Positions 42,814 to 49,326 are shown, counted from the first letter of the stretch. The stretch is 64,000 nucleotides of DNA from a virus (IMGVR_UViG_3300037504_000674:28753-92752), one strand, 5' to 3'. The notes: generated by a model not told the origin, from the sequence alone. Made by a program: numbers and translations.

Positions 42814-43191
42814 CTAAAATGGGATGTCATCATCAAGTTCGTCTTTTGGGCCCTCCTTCTGGCGATTACCGTAGTCGGACAGGGCCTGAAATCCATACGT
42901 ATTAACCTCAAAAGAGGTGCGCGCCTCTCCCGAGTTGGAGGTCCACATGCGCGGGCCTCCAGTGTCCTTATCGAATCTCAGCGTTCCCTCAACAAGCACG
43001 AGGGAGCCCTTCCTGAGCAGGCTGGTGGCGTTCTCGGCCTGCTTACCCCAGACGGACACCTTCACCCACATCGTTTCCTGACCGTATGAGTTCACAGCCA
43101 GATTCAGCGATGTTACCGGCTTACCATCAGGGAGAAAGCGCATTTCCGGGTCGCGCCCAAGTCTTCCAACAAGCGTGATTTTTTGATACAT
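42814..43191 (-). CDS. ssb: Single-stranded DNA-binding protein
   Basis: 125 aa. An OB fold (KITLVGRLGRDPEMRF, SLNLAVNSY, VKVSVWGKQAENATSLLRKG, VLVEGTLRF) is followed by a short linker and the acidic tip DELDDDIPF, through which SSB recruits partner proteins. It has its own promoter just upstream and a strong AGGAGG. It is the first gene of a long minus-strand operon. Confidence 0.95.
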   Translation of the reverse strand: MYQKITLVGRLGRDPEMRFLPDGKPVTSLNLAVNSYGQETMWVKVSVWGKQAENATSLLRKGSLVLVEGTLRFDKDTGGPRMWTSNSGEARTSFEVNTYGFQALSDYGNRQKEGPKDELDDDIPF

Positions 43192-43224
43192 ATTTCCTCC
43201 TGTGCGGTAGCGTATACTTACATT

Positions 43225-43252
43225 ATTGTAGCACAGGTGCTTATTAAGTCAA
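43225..43252 (-). promoter_or_regulatory. Promoter for the ssb operon
   Basis: TTGACT (43247-43252), a 16-bp spacer ending in TGC, and TACAAT (43225-43230). It begins two bases after the 3' end of tRNA-Pro, so tRNA and mRNA transcription are tightly joined. Confidence 0.75.
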
Positions 43253-43253
43253 G

Positions 43254-43326
43254 TCTGGAGGGCCGGACTCGAACCGGCGATCTCCGAGTCCCAAACCCGG
43301 CGCTGTACCAGCTCAGCTACCCCCAG
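43254..43326 (-). tRNA. tRNA-Pro (UGG)
   Basis: Full cloverleaf. The anticodon loop is TTTGGGA on a CCGGG/CTCGG stem. No CCA is encoded. Confidence 0.9.
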
Positions 43327-43330
43327 ATAG

Positions 43331-43401
43331 AGGGATGCCTGGGATTTGAACCCAGTCTGTCGGTGCCACAAACCGATGTGCTACCGCTACACCAGCATCC
43401 C
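43331..43401 (-). tRNA. tRNA-His (GUG)
   Basis: The anticodon loop is TTGTGGC on a TCGGT/ACCGA stem. The base before the acceptor stem is C, so the extra G of tRNA-His must be added after transcription. Confidence 0.85.
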
Positions 43402-43405
43402 GCAA

Positions 43406-43478
43406 TACCCTCGCCAGGACTCGAACCTGGATTGACGGTTTAGGAAACCGTCGCTCTGTCCTATTGAGCTACGAGGGC
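43406..43478 (-). tRNA. tRNA-Arg (CCU)
   Basis: The anticodon loop is TTCCTAA on an ACGGT/ACCGT stem. It reads AGG. Confidence 0.9.
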
Positions 43479-43486
43479 TTCTGGTT

Positions 43487-43699
43487 TCACCAGATGTGCT
43501 CTCTGAAGAGATATTCAACCTCCTCCGGGTGATTCGTGTTTCCGCCAGCCAGCAATCTAATACCATTGCTGGCCTGATCGTCTAGCTCAACTATCTTGAC
43601 TGCGATATCCTTCACAGGCTTGCAGAATCCAACTATGCTCATGAGGATATAGCAGAGTGCTTTCAGGAATTGAATTTCCGACGCGCCTCGTTGTGCCAC
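43487..43699 (-). CDS. 70-aa helical protein inside the tRNA array
   Basis: The GTG at 43699 lies five bases after AGGAGG. The product opens MAQRGASEIQFLKALCYIL, then an acidic tail. A closer ATG three bases after the site is in another frame and leads to an early stop. It lies between tRNA-Arg and tRNA-Glu. Function unknown. Confidence 0.65.
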   Translation of the reverse strand: MAQRGASEIQFLKALCYILMSIVGFCKPVKDIAVKIVELDDQASNGIRLLAGGNTNHPEEVEYLFREHIW

Positions 43700-43720
43700 A
43701 TCTACCTCCTTTATGTTCAG

Positions 43721-43793
43721 TAGGAGCGGCGGGATTTGAACCCGCGATATCAGGGTTGAAGGCCCTGCGGCTTGTCCGCTTGCCCACGCTCCC
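43721..43793 (-). tRNA. tRNA-Glu (UUC)
   Basis: The anticodon loop is CCTTCAA on a CAGGG/CCCTG stem. Confidence 0.85.
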
Positions 43794-43797
43794 GCGA

Positions 43798-43870
43798 CAG
43801 GGGGAGTAGGGCTCGAACCTACGACCTTGGGCTTCAAAGGCCCTCGCTCTTCCAATTGAGCTATCCCCCT
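43798..43870 (-). tRNA. tRNA-Gln (UUG)
   Basis: The anticodon loop is CTTTGAA. The top pair of the anticodon stem (27-43) is an A-A mismatch. The acceptor AGGGGGA/TCCCCCT is intact. Confidence 0.8.
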
Positions 43871-43872
43871 AG

Positions 43873-43945
43873 TGTTCGGTGCAGGGCTTGAACCTGCGAC
43901 CTCTGGCGTGTAAAACCAGCGCTCTCCCAACTGAGCTAACCGAAC
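43873..43945 (-). tRNA. tRNA-Val (UAC)
   Basis: The anticodon loop is TTTACAC. The acceptor GTTCGGT/ACCGAAC is perfect. Confidence 0.9.
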
Positions 43946-43949
43946 TAAG

Positions 43950-44031
43950 TGGGGGCGGGAGGACTCGAACCTCCGAAGCTCTCACACCTGATTTACAGTC
44001 AGGCTCCTTTGCCGCTCGGATACACGCCCCC
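43950..44031 (-). tRNA. tRNA-Tyr (GUA)
   Basis: The anticodon loop is CTGTAAA. It has a long variable arm, as expected for bacterial tRNA-Tyr. Confidence 0.9.
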
Positions 44032-44034
44032 AAT

Positions 44035-44107
44035 GGCTGGCGGGAGGACTCGAACCTCCATAGGGCGCCTTACAAGGACGCTGCTTAATCCATTCAGCCA
44101 CGCCAGC
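44035..44107 (-). tRNA. tRNA-Thr (UGU)
   Basis: The anticodon loop is CTTGTAA on a GCGTC/GGCGC stem. Confidence 0.85.
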
Positions 44108-44110
44108 TTA

Positions 44111-44182
44111 TTCCCGCTCCTGGAATTGAACCAGGCACCCCCGCGTTATCAGCACGGCGCTCTACCGATGAGCTAAGCGGGA
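44111..44182 (-). tRNA. tRNA-Ile (GAU)
   Basis: The anticodon loop is CTGATAA on a CCGTG/CGCGG stem. The acceptor is TCCCGCT/AGCGGGA. Confidence 0.85.
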
Positions 44183-44187
44183 CAAAG

Positions 44188-44260
44188 TGGATCAGGCAGG
44201 ACTCGAACCTGCAACCCACTCGTTATGAGCAAGTCGCTCTAACCGTTGAGCTACTGATCC
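44188..44260 (-). tRNA. tRNA-Met (CAU), elongator, or Ile2
   Basis: The anticodon loop is CTCATAA on an ACTTG/CGAGT stem without initiator G-C pairs. A lysidine-modified isoleucine tRNA cannot be excluded from sequence alone. Confidence 0.85.
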
Positions 44261-44265
44261 AAAGG

Positions 44266-44350
44266 CGGAGAAGACAGGAATCGAACCTGTAGGGCTGTCA
44301 CACCTGACGCTTTTCAAGAGCGCTTGACTCACCACACTGTCCACTTCTCC
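44266..44350 (-). tRNA. tRNA-Ser (UGA)
   Basis: The anticodon loop is CTTGAAA. It has a long variable arm of class II. Confidence 0.9.
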
Positions 44351-44354
44351 GTAG

Positions 44355-44426
44355 AGGCAACGGTCGGAATCGAACCGACGAAATGCGCATTTGCAGTGCG
44401 CCGCCTTGCCACTTGGCTACGTCGCC
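44355..44426 (-). tRNA. tRNA-Cys (GCA)
   Basis: The anticodon loop is CTGCAAA on a GCGCA/TGCGC stem. Confidence 0.9.
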
Positions 44427-44472
44427 AACTTGTGCTTCTTGCATCCACAGGACATTATTCTCATTCAGCTCC

Positions 44473-44694
44473 TCAGTGGTCGTAGTCCGCGTGCTCCGCG
44501 CCGCACTGCGGGTATTCGTACTGGCAATCTGCCAACTCGTCTGGCTCCGGGCACTCGCCGTTTAGATACACCGGGCACGTGCAGCCGCACCCTCCGTCCA
44601 TCCCGATATGAAAACACGGATCGCCCGTGATCATATGGTGAATCGGCCCGATGTTTGTCATATCGTTGATTGGCTCTCCATTGTATTTAAACAT
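44473..44694 (-). CDS. Cys-rich small protein, 73 aa
   Basis: The ATG at 44694 follows GGAGGGAGC. Six Cys and six His residues are spread through the protein (FHIGMDGGCGCTCPVY, CPEPDELADCQYEYPQCG), a likely metal-binding pattern. It lies between tRNA-Cys and tRNA-Ser. Function unknown. Confidence 0.65.
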   Translation of the reverse strand: MFKYNGEPINDMTNIGPIHHMITGDPCFHIGMDGGCGCTCPVYLNGECPEPDELADCQYEYPQCGAEHADYDH

Positions 44695-44797
44695 GCTCCC
44701 TCCAATGTAGCGGGTCGCCGTGCCCACCCCCACCGAATTGCCGTCTTTCCGGCTTTCAGTAGGGTGGTACTTAATGCACTTGATGAGCCCTACGCAG

Positions 44798-44885
44798 CGG
44801 AGAAGGCGGGAATCGAACCCGCAGGCCTATTACAGACCACTCGTTTAGCAAACGAGCGTGCCGAACCAATATGCACCTCAACTCC
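44798..44885 (-). tRNA. tRNA-Ser (GCU), mismatched acceptor
   Basis: The anticodon loop is TTGCTAA on a CTCGT/ACGAG stem, with a long variable arm. The acceptor pairs GGAGTTG with CTTCTCC, so pairs 5 and 6 are U-U. This may be tolerated or may mark a decaying gene. Confidence 0.75.
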
Positions 44886-44889
44886 ATGG

Positions 44890-44961
44890 CGGGGATAACG
44901 GGAATCGAACCCGTGTCTTCTGTTCGACAGACAGATATTCTTGCCGCTGAACTATATCCCC
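44890..44961 (-). tRNA. tRNA-Asp (GUC)
   Basis: The anticodon loop is CTGTCGA. The acceptor is GGGGATA/TATCCCC with discriminator G, as usual for Asp. Confidence 0.9.
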
Positions 44962-44962
44962 A

Positions 44963-45033
44963 TGAGCGCAGAGAGACTCGAACTCCCATTTGCTGATTAA
45001 GAGTCAGCTACTCTACCGTTGAGTTATGCGCCC
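44963..45033 (-). tRNA. tRNA-Lys (CUU)
   Basis: The anticodon loop is CTCTTAA on a GCTGA/TCAGC stem. Confidence 0.85.
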
Positions 45034-45037
45034 GCTG

Positions 45038-45110
45038 TGCCGCCTCTCGGAATCGAACCGAGGACCCCCGGCTCTTCAGGCCGATGCTCTACCAACTGAG
45101 CTAAAGCGGC
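45038..45110 (-). tRNA. tRNA-Phe (GAA)
   Basis: The anticodon loop is CTGAAGA on a TCGGC/GCCGG stem. The cloverleaf is intact. Confidence 0.9.
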
Positions 45111-45114
45111 GGAG

Positions 45115-45187
45115 CTCCCAGGGCAGGACTCGAACCTGCACACCTCCGGTTAACAGCCGGACACTCTGCCAATTGAGCTACCTGGGA
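45115..45187 (-). tRNA. tRNA-Asn (GUU)
   Basis: The anticodon loop is CTGTTAA. The acceptor is TCCCAGG/CCTGGGA. Confidence 0.9.
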
Positions 45188-45781
45188 TTATGGTCTCACC
45201 ACTTGGCGGTACGGCTGTCGCCAATTGTCCGTGGTGTTTGGCGATATGAATTCTATCGCCCCTTGCCTTCGCTTTCTAGTAACACCTAGCCCAGAGCGCT
45301 TGATTACGTCATCTACGAACAGCCCCGGCTTAGTGATAGCGTGTGTGTATGATAGCGTGTGGACCTGGATGTCCGCTTCGTCTAACCTGACAACAAACCT
45401 GGATATCCGGTCGCATGTTAGCCTGAGCTCCCCCATGAACGGAGCACTTCGGTCGCCAATCCTCCTCTGCGTTACAGAGACAGGGTCCTTGAGTATTGCG
45501 AAGAATATAGGGTTTCTGAGAATGCGGTTAAGCCTTCTCAGGTGAGCATGAGCGCCGACATGCTTAAATCCCCACACGTCGTGGTCAGCGTTACGTCGCT
45601 GCACTAGCGCTTGCAATTCTTCGTCAGAACCCTTGAGAGCCCACCTTATTTCCTGGTCTTCCCAGGACATTCTGAGATAATCATCGCCAACCATCGGGAC
45701 GCCAAGTTGCTCAAATATACCTGTGAGCATCGTGGTGCCCGAATGTGCAAAACCACATACAACTACCGTTTTTTTGTCCAT
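45188..45781 (-). CDS. Sulfotransferase-like protein
   Basis: 197 aa. It opens MDKKTVVVCGFAHSGTTMLTGIFEQLG. The GFAHSGTT segment is the PAPS-binding loop of sulfotransferases. The Arg/Ser segment for the 3'-phosphate (about residues 110-120) is plausible (KDPVSVTQRR). It may sulfate a glycan or protein, complementing the glycosyltransferases. Its ATG lies two bases after the mature 3' end of the initiator tRNA and no ribosome site is visible, so processing of the tRNA would leave an almost leaderless mRNA. Its stop lies against tRNA-Asn. Confidence 0.7.
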   Translation of the reverse strand: MDKKTVVVCGFAHSGTTMLTGIFEQLGVPMVGDDYLRMSWEDQEIRWALKGSDEELQALVQRRNADHDVWGFKHVGAHAHLRRLNRILRNPIFFAILKDPVSVTQRRIGDRSAPFMGELRLTCDRISRFVVRLDEADIQVHTLSYTHAITKPGLFVDDVIKRSGLGVTRKRRQGAIEFISPNTTDNWRQPYRQVVRP

Positions 45782-45783
45782 AG

Positions 45784-45855
45784 TTGCGGGAGCCGGATTT
45801 GAACCGGCGACCTTCGGGTTATGGGCCCGGCGAGCTACCACTGCTCCATCCCGCA
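45784..45855 (-). tRNA. Initiator tRNA-fMet (CAU)
   Basis: The anticodon loop is CCCATAA next to the GGG/CCC pairs that mark bacterial initiators. The TTCAAAT T-loop also matches. The first pair is T-A rather than the usual C-A mismatch. Confidence 0.85.
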
Positions 45856-45856
45856 G

Positions 45857-45928
45857 CAAGTGTGACTGGACTCGAACCAGTATCGCCGGTGTTGGAGACC
45901 GGTGCTTTTCCAGTTAAGCTACACACTC
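45857..45928 (-). tRNA. tRNA-Trp (CCA)
   Basis: The anticodon loop is CTCCAAC on a CCGGT/ACCGG stem. Confidence 0.9.
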
Positions 45929-45932
45929 CCAG

Positions 45933-46005
45933 TGGATGTGGCGGGATTTGAACCCGCGACCTCCTCCGTGCAAGAGAGGCGCGCTCCCATCTGCGCTACA
46001 CACCC
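45933..46005 (-). tRNA. tRNA-Ala (UGC)
   Basis: The anticodon loop is CTTGCAC on a CCTCT/GGAGG stem. The third acceptor pair is G-T, the alanine identity pair. Confidence 0.9.
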
Positions 46006-46016
46006 AAGTTATCAGC

Positions 46017-46167
46017 AGAGAGCGAGGGGCAGGACTCGAACCTGCAACCGCAGCCTGTCAACTGCGTAGGCGCCCAGGAAATCCAAGTGACAGCTTGGAC
46101 GCCTGCGGATACACCTCTCGGCTCACATAGGAGCCTTAGCCTCGCTCTGTGGCAGCCCTCGCTCTCT
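46017..46167 (-). ncRNA. Oversized tRNA-like element, 151 nt
   Basis: A perfect 12-bp inverted repeat (AGAGAGCGAGGG with CCCTCGCTCTCT) closes the element. Its 3' part has a normal T-arm (GCAGG, TTCGAGT, CCTGC) and acceptor strand. The middle holds hairpins GGCTC/GAGCC, CCAAG/CTTGG and CGCAG/CTGCG, but no seven-base anticodon loop on a five-pair stem fits. It may be a tRNA carrying an insertion, a class II tRNA with a rebuilt middle, or a tRNA-mimic. Confidence 0.5.
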
Positions 46168-46179
46168 ACTGACAATCAG

Positions 46180-46250
46180 GGCGGGTGAGGGGGATCGAAC
46201 CCCTATCATTGGCTTGGAAGGCCAAGGCCCTACCGTTGGACTACACCCGC
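46180..46250 (-). tRNA. tRNA-Gly (UCC)
   Basis: The anticodon loop is CTTCCAA on a TTGGC/GCCAA stem. Confidence 0.9.
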
Positions 46251-46253
46251 ACA

Positions 46254-46324
46254 TACGGGCAGCCGGACTTGAACCGGCATCTTCAGCATGGCAAGCTGAC
46301 GTTCTACCGTTGAACTACGCCCGT
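46254..46324 (-). tRNA. tRNA-Gly (GCC)
   Basis: The anticodon loop is TTGCCAT on a TCAGC/GCTGA stem. The acceptor is ACGGGCG/TGCCCGT. Confidence 0.9.
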
Positions 46325-46335
46325 TAAAACCGGTG

Positions 46336-46479
46336 TTAAGCCGATTCGCCATTGAGATAATGCACACGCTCGGCGGCCTCCTCCGGCGTATTCCAGTCGC
46401 TTTCTGGGAACCATTTCCCAGTTGGGTCATAAAACCCGACCGTCCATAGACCCGGCTCAGATCGAATATACACGTACAT
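46336..46479 (-). CDS. Small phage protein, 47 aa
   Basis: The ATG lies six bases after AGGAGG. The sequence contains WTVGFYDPTGKWFPESDW and AAERVHYLNG, a pattern seen in many small phage proteins. It has its own promoter at 46516. Function is unknown. Confidence 0.7.
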   Translation of the reverse strand: MYVYIRSEPGLWTVGFYDPTGKWFPESDWNTPEEAAERVHYLNGESA

Positions 46480-46515
46480 CTATTGCCTCCTTCGCCTCGT
46501 TTGGCATCCTAGTGT

Positions 46516-46543
46516 ATTATATCACGTTGTTGTTAACTATCAA
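46516..46543 (-). promoter_or_regulatory. Promoter within the tRNA region
   Basis: TTGATA (46538-46543), a 16-bp spacer ending in TGA, and TATAAT (46516-46521). It drives the 47-aa gene and the tRNA-Gly to tRNA-Pro block. Confidence 0.75.
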
Positions 46544-46576
46544 CTGACATGCATCACGTCACAAGCGTGACATACG

Positions 46577-47059
46577 TCAAACCTCAAGATATACTTTCCA
46601 ACTCTTGGGTATTCTTCCTCTTGCCACCAGATAGTCAACCCTGGGTGTTTTTGGTTCCCACATGAGCTTCATACCGGCCTCATGTGGGGTGCGGTCTGCT
46701 TTACGCTGATTGCACTCGTAGCATGAGCAAATCGTGTTACCCCATGTGCTCTTGCCGCCGTGCGATACCGGGACCACATGGTCAATCGTTCGGCCCGGCC
46801 TACCGCAGTACCCGCATGTATAATCATCGCGCTTGATCACACCGCGACGTGTCCATCTCGCGTTTCGTCTGGGTACATTTACATAGTGTTTAAGCCGGAT
46901 AACCTCCGGCACATCAAAACAACCGGACACAGTTTTGAAGCTGCGTGCCAGATCGTCGGTTACACCATGCGCAACATTCTTCCAGAGCAGCGTGGCCGCT
47001 TTGCGGTCCGACACCACGCGCAACGGCTCGTAACTTGCATTAAGCAATAGAACTGACAT
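46577..47059 (-). CDS. HNH endonuclease
   Basis: 160 aa. It opens MSVLLLNASYEPLRVV, as in stand-alone bacterial and phage HNH proteins. The nuclease motif is CGYCGRPGRTIDHVVPVSHGG followed by NTICSCYECNQRK, with the DH pair at about residues 92-93. Ribosome site TAGGAGA. It lies between tRNA-Lys and the small-protein promoter. It may be a mobile nuclease or take part in DNA processing. Confidence 0.85.
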   Translation of the reverse strand: MSVLLLNASYEPLRVVSDRKAATLLWKNVAHGVTDDLARSFKTVSGCFDVPEVIRLKHYVNVPRRNARWTRRGVIKRDDYTCGYCGRPGRTIDHVVPVSHGGKSTWGNTICSCYECNQRKADRTPHEAGMKLMWEPKTPRVDYLVARGRIPKSWKVYLEV

Positions 47060-47071
47060 TTTTTCTCCTAG

Positions 47072-47145
47072 TGAGGGTGGCAGGATTTGAACCTGCGGTC
47101 CTTGGCTTAAAAGGCCACTGCTCTACCAGGCTGAGCTACACCCCC
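47072..47145 (-). tRNA. tRNA-Lys (UUU)
   Basis: The anticodon loop is CTTTTAA. The first anticodon-stem pair is a mismatch; the rest of the cloverleaf is intact. Confidence 0.85.
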
Positions 47146-47150
47146 AAACA

Positions 47151-47231
47151 TGGCGATAGAGGGAGTCGAACCCTCATGCTTTCGCGGTGCATTTTAACTG
47201 CCCTGTGTATGCCTGCTTCCACCATATCGCC
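47151..47231 (-). tRNA. tRNA-Leu (UAA), copy 1
   Basis: Class II variable arm (GCGAAAGC). The loop GTTAAAA gives anticodon UAA. The anticodon stem GGGCA/TGCAC has one mismatch, so this copy is less regular than the next. Confidence 0.75.
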
Positions 47232-47235
47232 TTAG

Positions 47236-47317
47236 TCTCGCCGCAGGGAGTCGAACCCTGATAGTCACTAGGACACTGGTTTTAAACCAGCCGCGTAGCC
47301 ATTTCCGCCACGGCGAG
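47236..47317 (-). tRNA. tRNA-Leu (UAA), copy 2
   Basis: The loop TTTAAAA sits on GCTGG/CCAGT. The acceptor CTCGCCG/CGGCGAG is perfect. Long variable arm. Confidence 0.85.
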
Positions 47318-47324
47318 GTGAATC

Positions 47325-48179
47325 TTAACTGCGCTCTTGGCAATGAACCCTTAAGTGTTTCTTTATTGCGTTGTCAGACACGCCAAGTTCTCTTCCCAAA
47401 GCAGAGTAGTTGCTTTCATCAAGTCTTTGTCTAAGTTCTTCGCAGGAGGGCCAATCTATCTTGAAGTTAGCCCGATGCTTTCCGGCGCATGGCTTGCACC
47501 TCGTCGCGTTACATGATATTTTTGCGCCGCAGTCCACACAATACTTCTGCTCTGATCCTCTTTTTATCTGCAAGCCATTTTTTGCCATCAGCTTGTATGC
47601 CCTGTTGTATGTTGCGCCTATGGAGAGACCTACCGAGAGCAACGCCTGCCTAATGCTATCTTCTTCCCTGAGCGCTCTCAACAATTCCTCATCACTAACT
47701 ACAGCATTTGACTTGTTCTTGCCACAATAAGTAGGTGTTTGGGAGTGGCAGTTTGGGCACAAGAATCTTAGGTTCGACAACCTATGATCTCTGCGTCTTC
47801 CATTCACATGATCTAGTTGAAGAACAAGCTCTTCCCCCATCCACTTCCCGTCATTTCCGCAAATATCGCACGCATATGGAATTAGCCCTTCTTTTATAAT
47901 AATTTCTTTGATAGTGTTGCGCGGCGTCTTCGAGCCTTTACAGAACTTTTCGTCTGGCGAGGCTCCTATTCTTTCATCAGAGTATGAGGTTTTCCCAAGC
48001 GCCCACCCCTGCCCAAGAAAGTGATCAGTCTGTATCCCCAAATTTTCTATTCTGTCCCTTACAAGAGCGTGACTCCCGCTGCCCTTTAGTCCAAGCTTCT
48101 TTCTTACAGAAGCATAAGACTCAGATGTTTTACATGCCTCTATCAATTGATCATCTGTCCAACTTCTTCTTCTGCTCAC
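47325..48179 (-). CDS. HNH homing endonuclease with DNA-binding repeats
   Basis: 284 aa. It starts SRRRSWTDDQLIEACKTSESY, the N-terminal helix-turn-helix of a free-standing HNH homing family, and has FLGQGWALGK after it. The HNH motif is LVLQLDHVNGRRRDHRLSNLRFLCPNCHSQ. The C-terminus has another zinc knuckle and helix-turn-helix (ALGRELGVSDNAIKKHLR). The GTG at 48179 follows AGGGGGA. The frame stays open to 48371, but that part overlaps a duplicated segment of the next gene. It is probably a mobile element in the tRNA array. Confidence 0.8.
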   Translation of the reverse strand: MSRRRSWTDDQLIEACKTSESYASVRKKLGLKGSGSHALVRDRIENLGIQTDHFLGQGWALGKTSYSDERIGASPDEKFCKGSKTPRNTIKEIIIKEGLIPYACDICGNDGKWMGEELVLQLDHVNGRRRDHRLSNLRFLCPNCHSQTPTYCGKNKSNAVVSDEELLRALREEDSIRQALLSVGLSIGATYNRAYKLMAKNGLQIKRGSEQKYCVDCGAKISCNATRCKPCAGKHRANFKIDWPSCEELRQRLDESNYSALGRELGVSDNAIKKHLRVHCQERS

Positions 48180-48268
48180 TTTTCCCCCTATTAGGAAACT
48201 AAAGGGGCTATCTTGGTGAATAGGCACCAAGAAGGGCCGTCGCCTTTTCGCCCCGATTGACAACAGTG

Positions 48269-48323
48269 CTGGTGGTTTCCGCATTTCCTTCGACCACCGA
48301 CGCAGCGCATCATTTTCTTCTCT
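48269..48323. repeat. 55-bp direct repeat, left copy
   Basis: 54 of 55 bases match 48668-48722. This copy lies just upstream of the homing nuclease start. The other is inside the next gene. It probably came from a partial duplication when the nuclease inserted. Confidence 0.9.
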
Positions 48324-48352
48324 TAGGTATTTCCATTTCCCGTCATCTGGGC

Positions 48353-48916
48353 TTAGTGCGTAGGAATCCAATGCCCCCAGCTAGTTCTTTTGCGCGGAAG
48401 CCAGTCATTAGTGCGCTGGCGGCGCTCAAGCTCTGCACGCCATCGCTGCCACCCCGATCTCCGATAAACCTTGAGCAGCATGTCCGCGAAAACTGGGTAA
48501 GGGTCATCGGGCCAGCTATAGTATTGCGTTAAGTCTATACTGCGATACGCCTCAGACAGCTCATGCGTCCAGGGGTAGCACATAACCCGCCCAATCAACC
48601 TTTGGCGCAGCCGCTCGTCGGTAAGCCATAGCGGATTTACATCGTTGCTGCTAATCAGGTGCCCGCACTGGTGGTTTCCGCATTTCCTTCGACCACCAAC
48701 GCAGCGCATCATTTTCTTCTCTACGCCCTCGACGAATGGGCACAGCCAGCCATCATGCCATGAAACAGAGAGCGGGCCAAAATCACCCCACAATTTACGT
48801 GCCGACTCGCCAAGAGTGGGGTAGCAGTAGTATTCTTTTGGCTCCATCCACTTCACTTTGCGACCGTAGCGGTTCTTTATCCAAAGCCCTTTACGGGTCC
48901 GGCGCTCCATTTTCAC
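48353..48916 (-). CDS. Hypothetical protein, 187 aa
   Basis: The GTG start lies five bases after GGAGG, which itself lies against the 3' end of tRNA-Arg. The protein is rich in Trp, Arg and Tyr and has a short Cys cluster (RRKCGNHQCGHL) at about residues 79-90. No domain is certain. An internal stretch is repeated outside the gene, at 48269-48323. It may itself be a relic of a nuclease. Confidence 0.55.
   Translation of the reverse strand: MKMERRTRKGLWIKNRYGRKVKWMEPKEYYCYPTLGESARKLWGDFGPLSVSWHDGWLCPFVEGVEKKMMRCVGGRRKCGNHQCGHLISSNDVNPLWLTDERLRQRLIGRVMCYPWTHELSEAYRSIDLTQYYSWPDDPYPVFADMLLKVYRRSGWQRWRAELERRQRTNDWLPRKRTSWGHWIPTH
48668..48722. repeat. 55-bp direct repeat, right copy
   Basis: Internal to the 187-aa gene; the partner of 48269-48323 with one base difference. 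The copies are 399 bp apart. Confidence 0.9.
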
Positions 48917-48929
48917 TTTTGCCTCCAGG

Positions 48930-49002
48930 CTCCCCCGTCAGGACTCGAACCTGAATCACCCACTCCGCAGGCGGGCACTCTATCCAATTGAGCTACAGGG
49001 GA
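48930..49002 (-). tRNA. tRNA-Arg (GCG)
   Basis: The anticodon loop is CTGCGGA on a CCCGC/GTGGG stem. Bacteria usually read CGC/CGU with ACG (inosine), so G34 is unusual and avoids the need for the host deaminase. Confidence 0.8.
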
Positions 49003-49003
49003 A

Positions 49004-49075
49004 TGCGAGCAGGGAGAGTCGAACTCCCGTCTGCGGCTTGAGAGGCCGCTATCCTTCCCGCTAGACGATGCTCGC
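49004..49075 (-). tRNA. tRNA-Glu (CUC)
   Basis: The anticodon loop is CTCTCAA on a GCGGC/GCCGC stem. The acceptor GCGAGCA/TGCTCGC is perfect. Confidence 0.9.
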
Positions 49076-49078
49076 TAG

Positions 49079-49202
49079 TGGAGATGGCCGGAATCGAACC
49101 GGCGTCCGCAATGCGTACATGCTCCTCGCCGCAAGTTTGTTCTCCGCGCTTTTCTCTTGCTAGAAACATGCCTGTAGCACCACGTCTAATCCGATCATCC
49201 CC
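49079..49202 (-). ncRNA. ssrA-like: Miniature tmRNA-like RNA, 124 nt
   Basis: The 5' end (GGGGATGATCGGATTAGACG) matches the tmRNA tRNA-like domain. The 3' end (GGACG, then CCGG-TTCGATT-CCGG, then CATCTCC-A) is the conserved tmRNA T-arm and acceptor. Pair G3-U70 and discriminator A73, the alanine identity elements, are present. Between them only about 75 bases remain, too few for the four pseudoknots and the peptide-tag region of ordinary tmRNA (300-400 nt). One frame could read AENKLAA, but no stop codon follows. It sits two bases from tRNA-Leu. Confidence 0.7.
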
Positions 49203-49204
49203 AA

Positions 49205-49292
49205 TGCGGGCGGGGGGAGTCGAACCCCCACCAAGGTTCAACCTTGTACCTGGCGCCTAAGACCAGAGCATCTGCCATTCTGCCACGCCCGC
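49205..49292 (-). tRNA. tRNA-Leu (UAG)
   Basis: The anticodon loop is CTTAGGC. Long variable arm. A promoter -10 box ends six bases upstream, so transcription should begin at the mature 5' end. Confidence 0.9.
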
Positions 49293-49298
49293 TTGATC

Positions 49299-49326
49299 AT
49301 TATACTGCTTTTGCCGAACTTGTCAA
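49299..49326 (-). promoter_or_regulatory. Promoter for the tRNA array
   Basis: TTGACA (49321-49326), a 16-bp spacer and TATAAT (49299-49304). The next transcribed base is the first base of tRNA-Leu(UAG). TTAAGG lies two bases before the -35 box. Confidence 0.85.

Noticed and set aside
43183-46130. Plus-strand open frames through the tRNA array
   Set aside because: They are made of reversed tRNA T-arms (repeated Arg-Thr-Arg-Thr and Leu-Glu-Pro motifs) and have no ribosome sites.
46017-46167. Canonical tRNA for Val (GAC) or Asp (GUC) in this slot
   Set aside because: TTGACAG and CTGTCAC loops exist, but neither sits on a five-pair stem with the right spacing to the T-arm.
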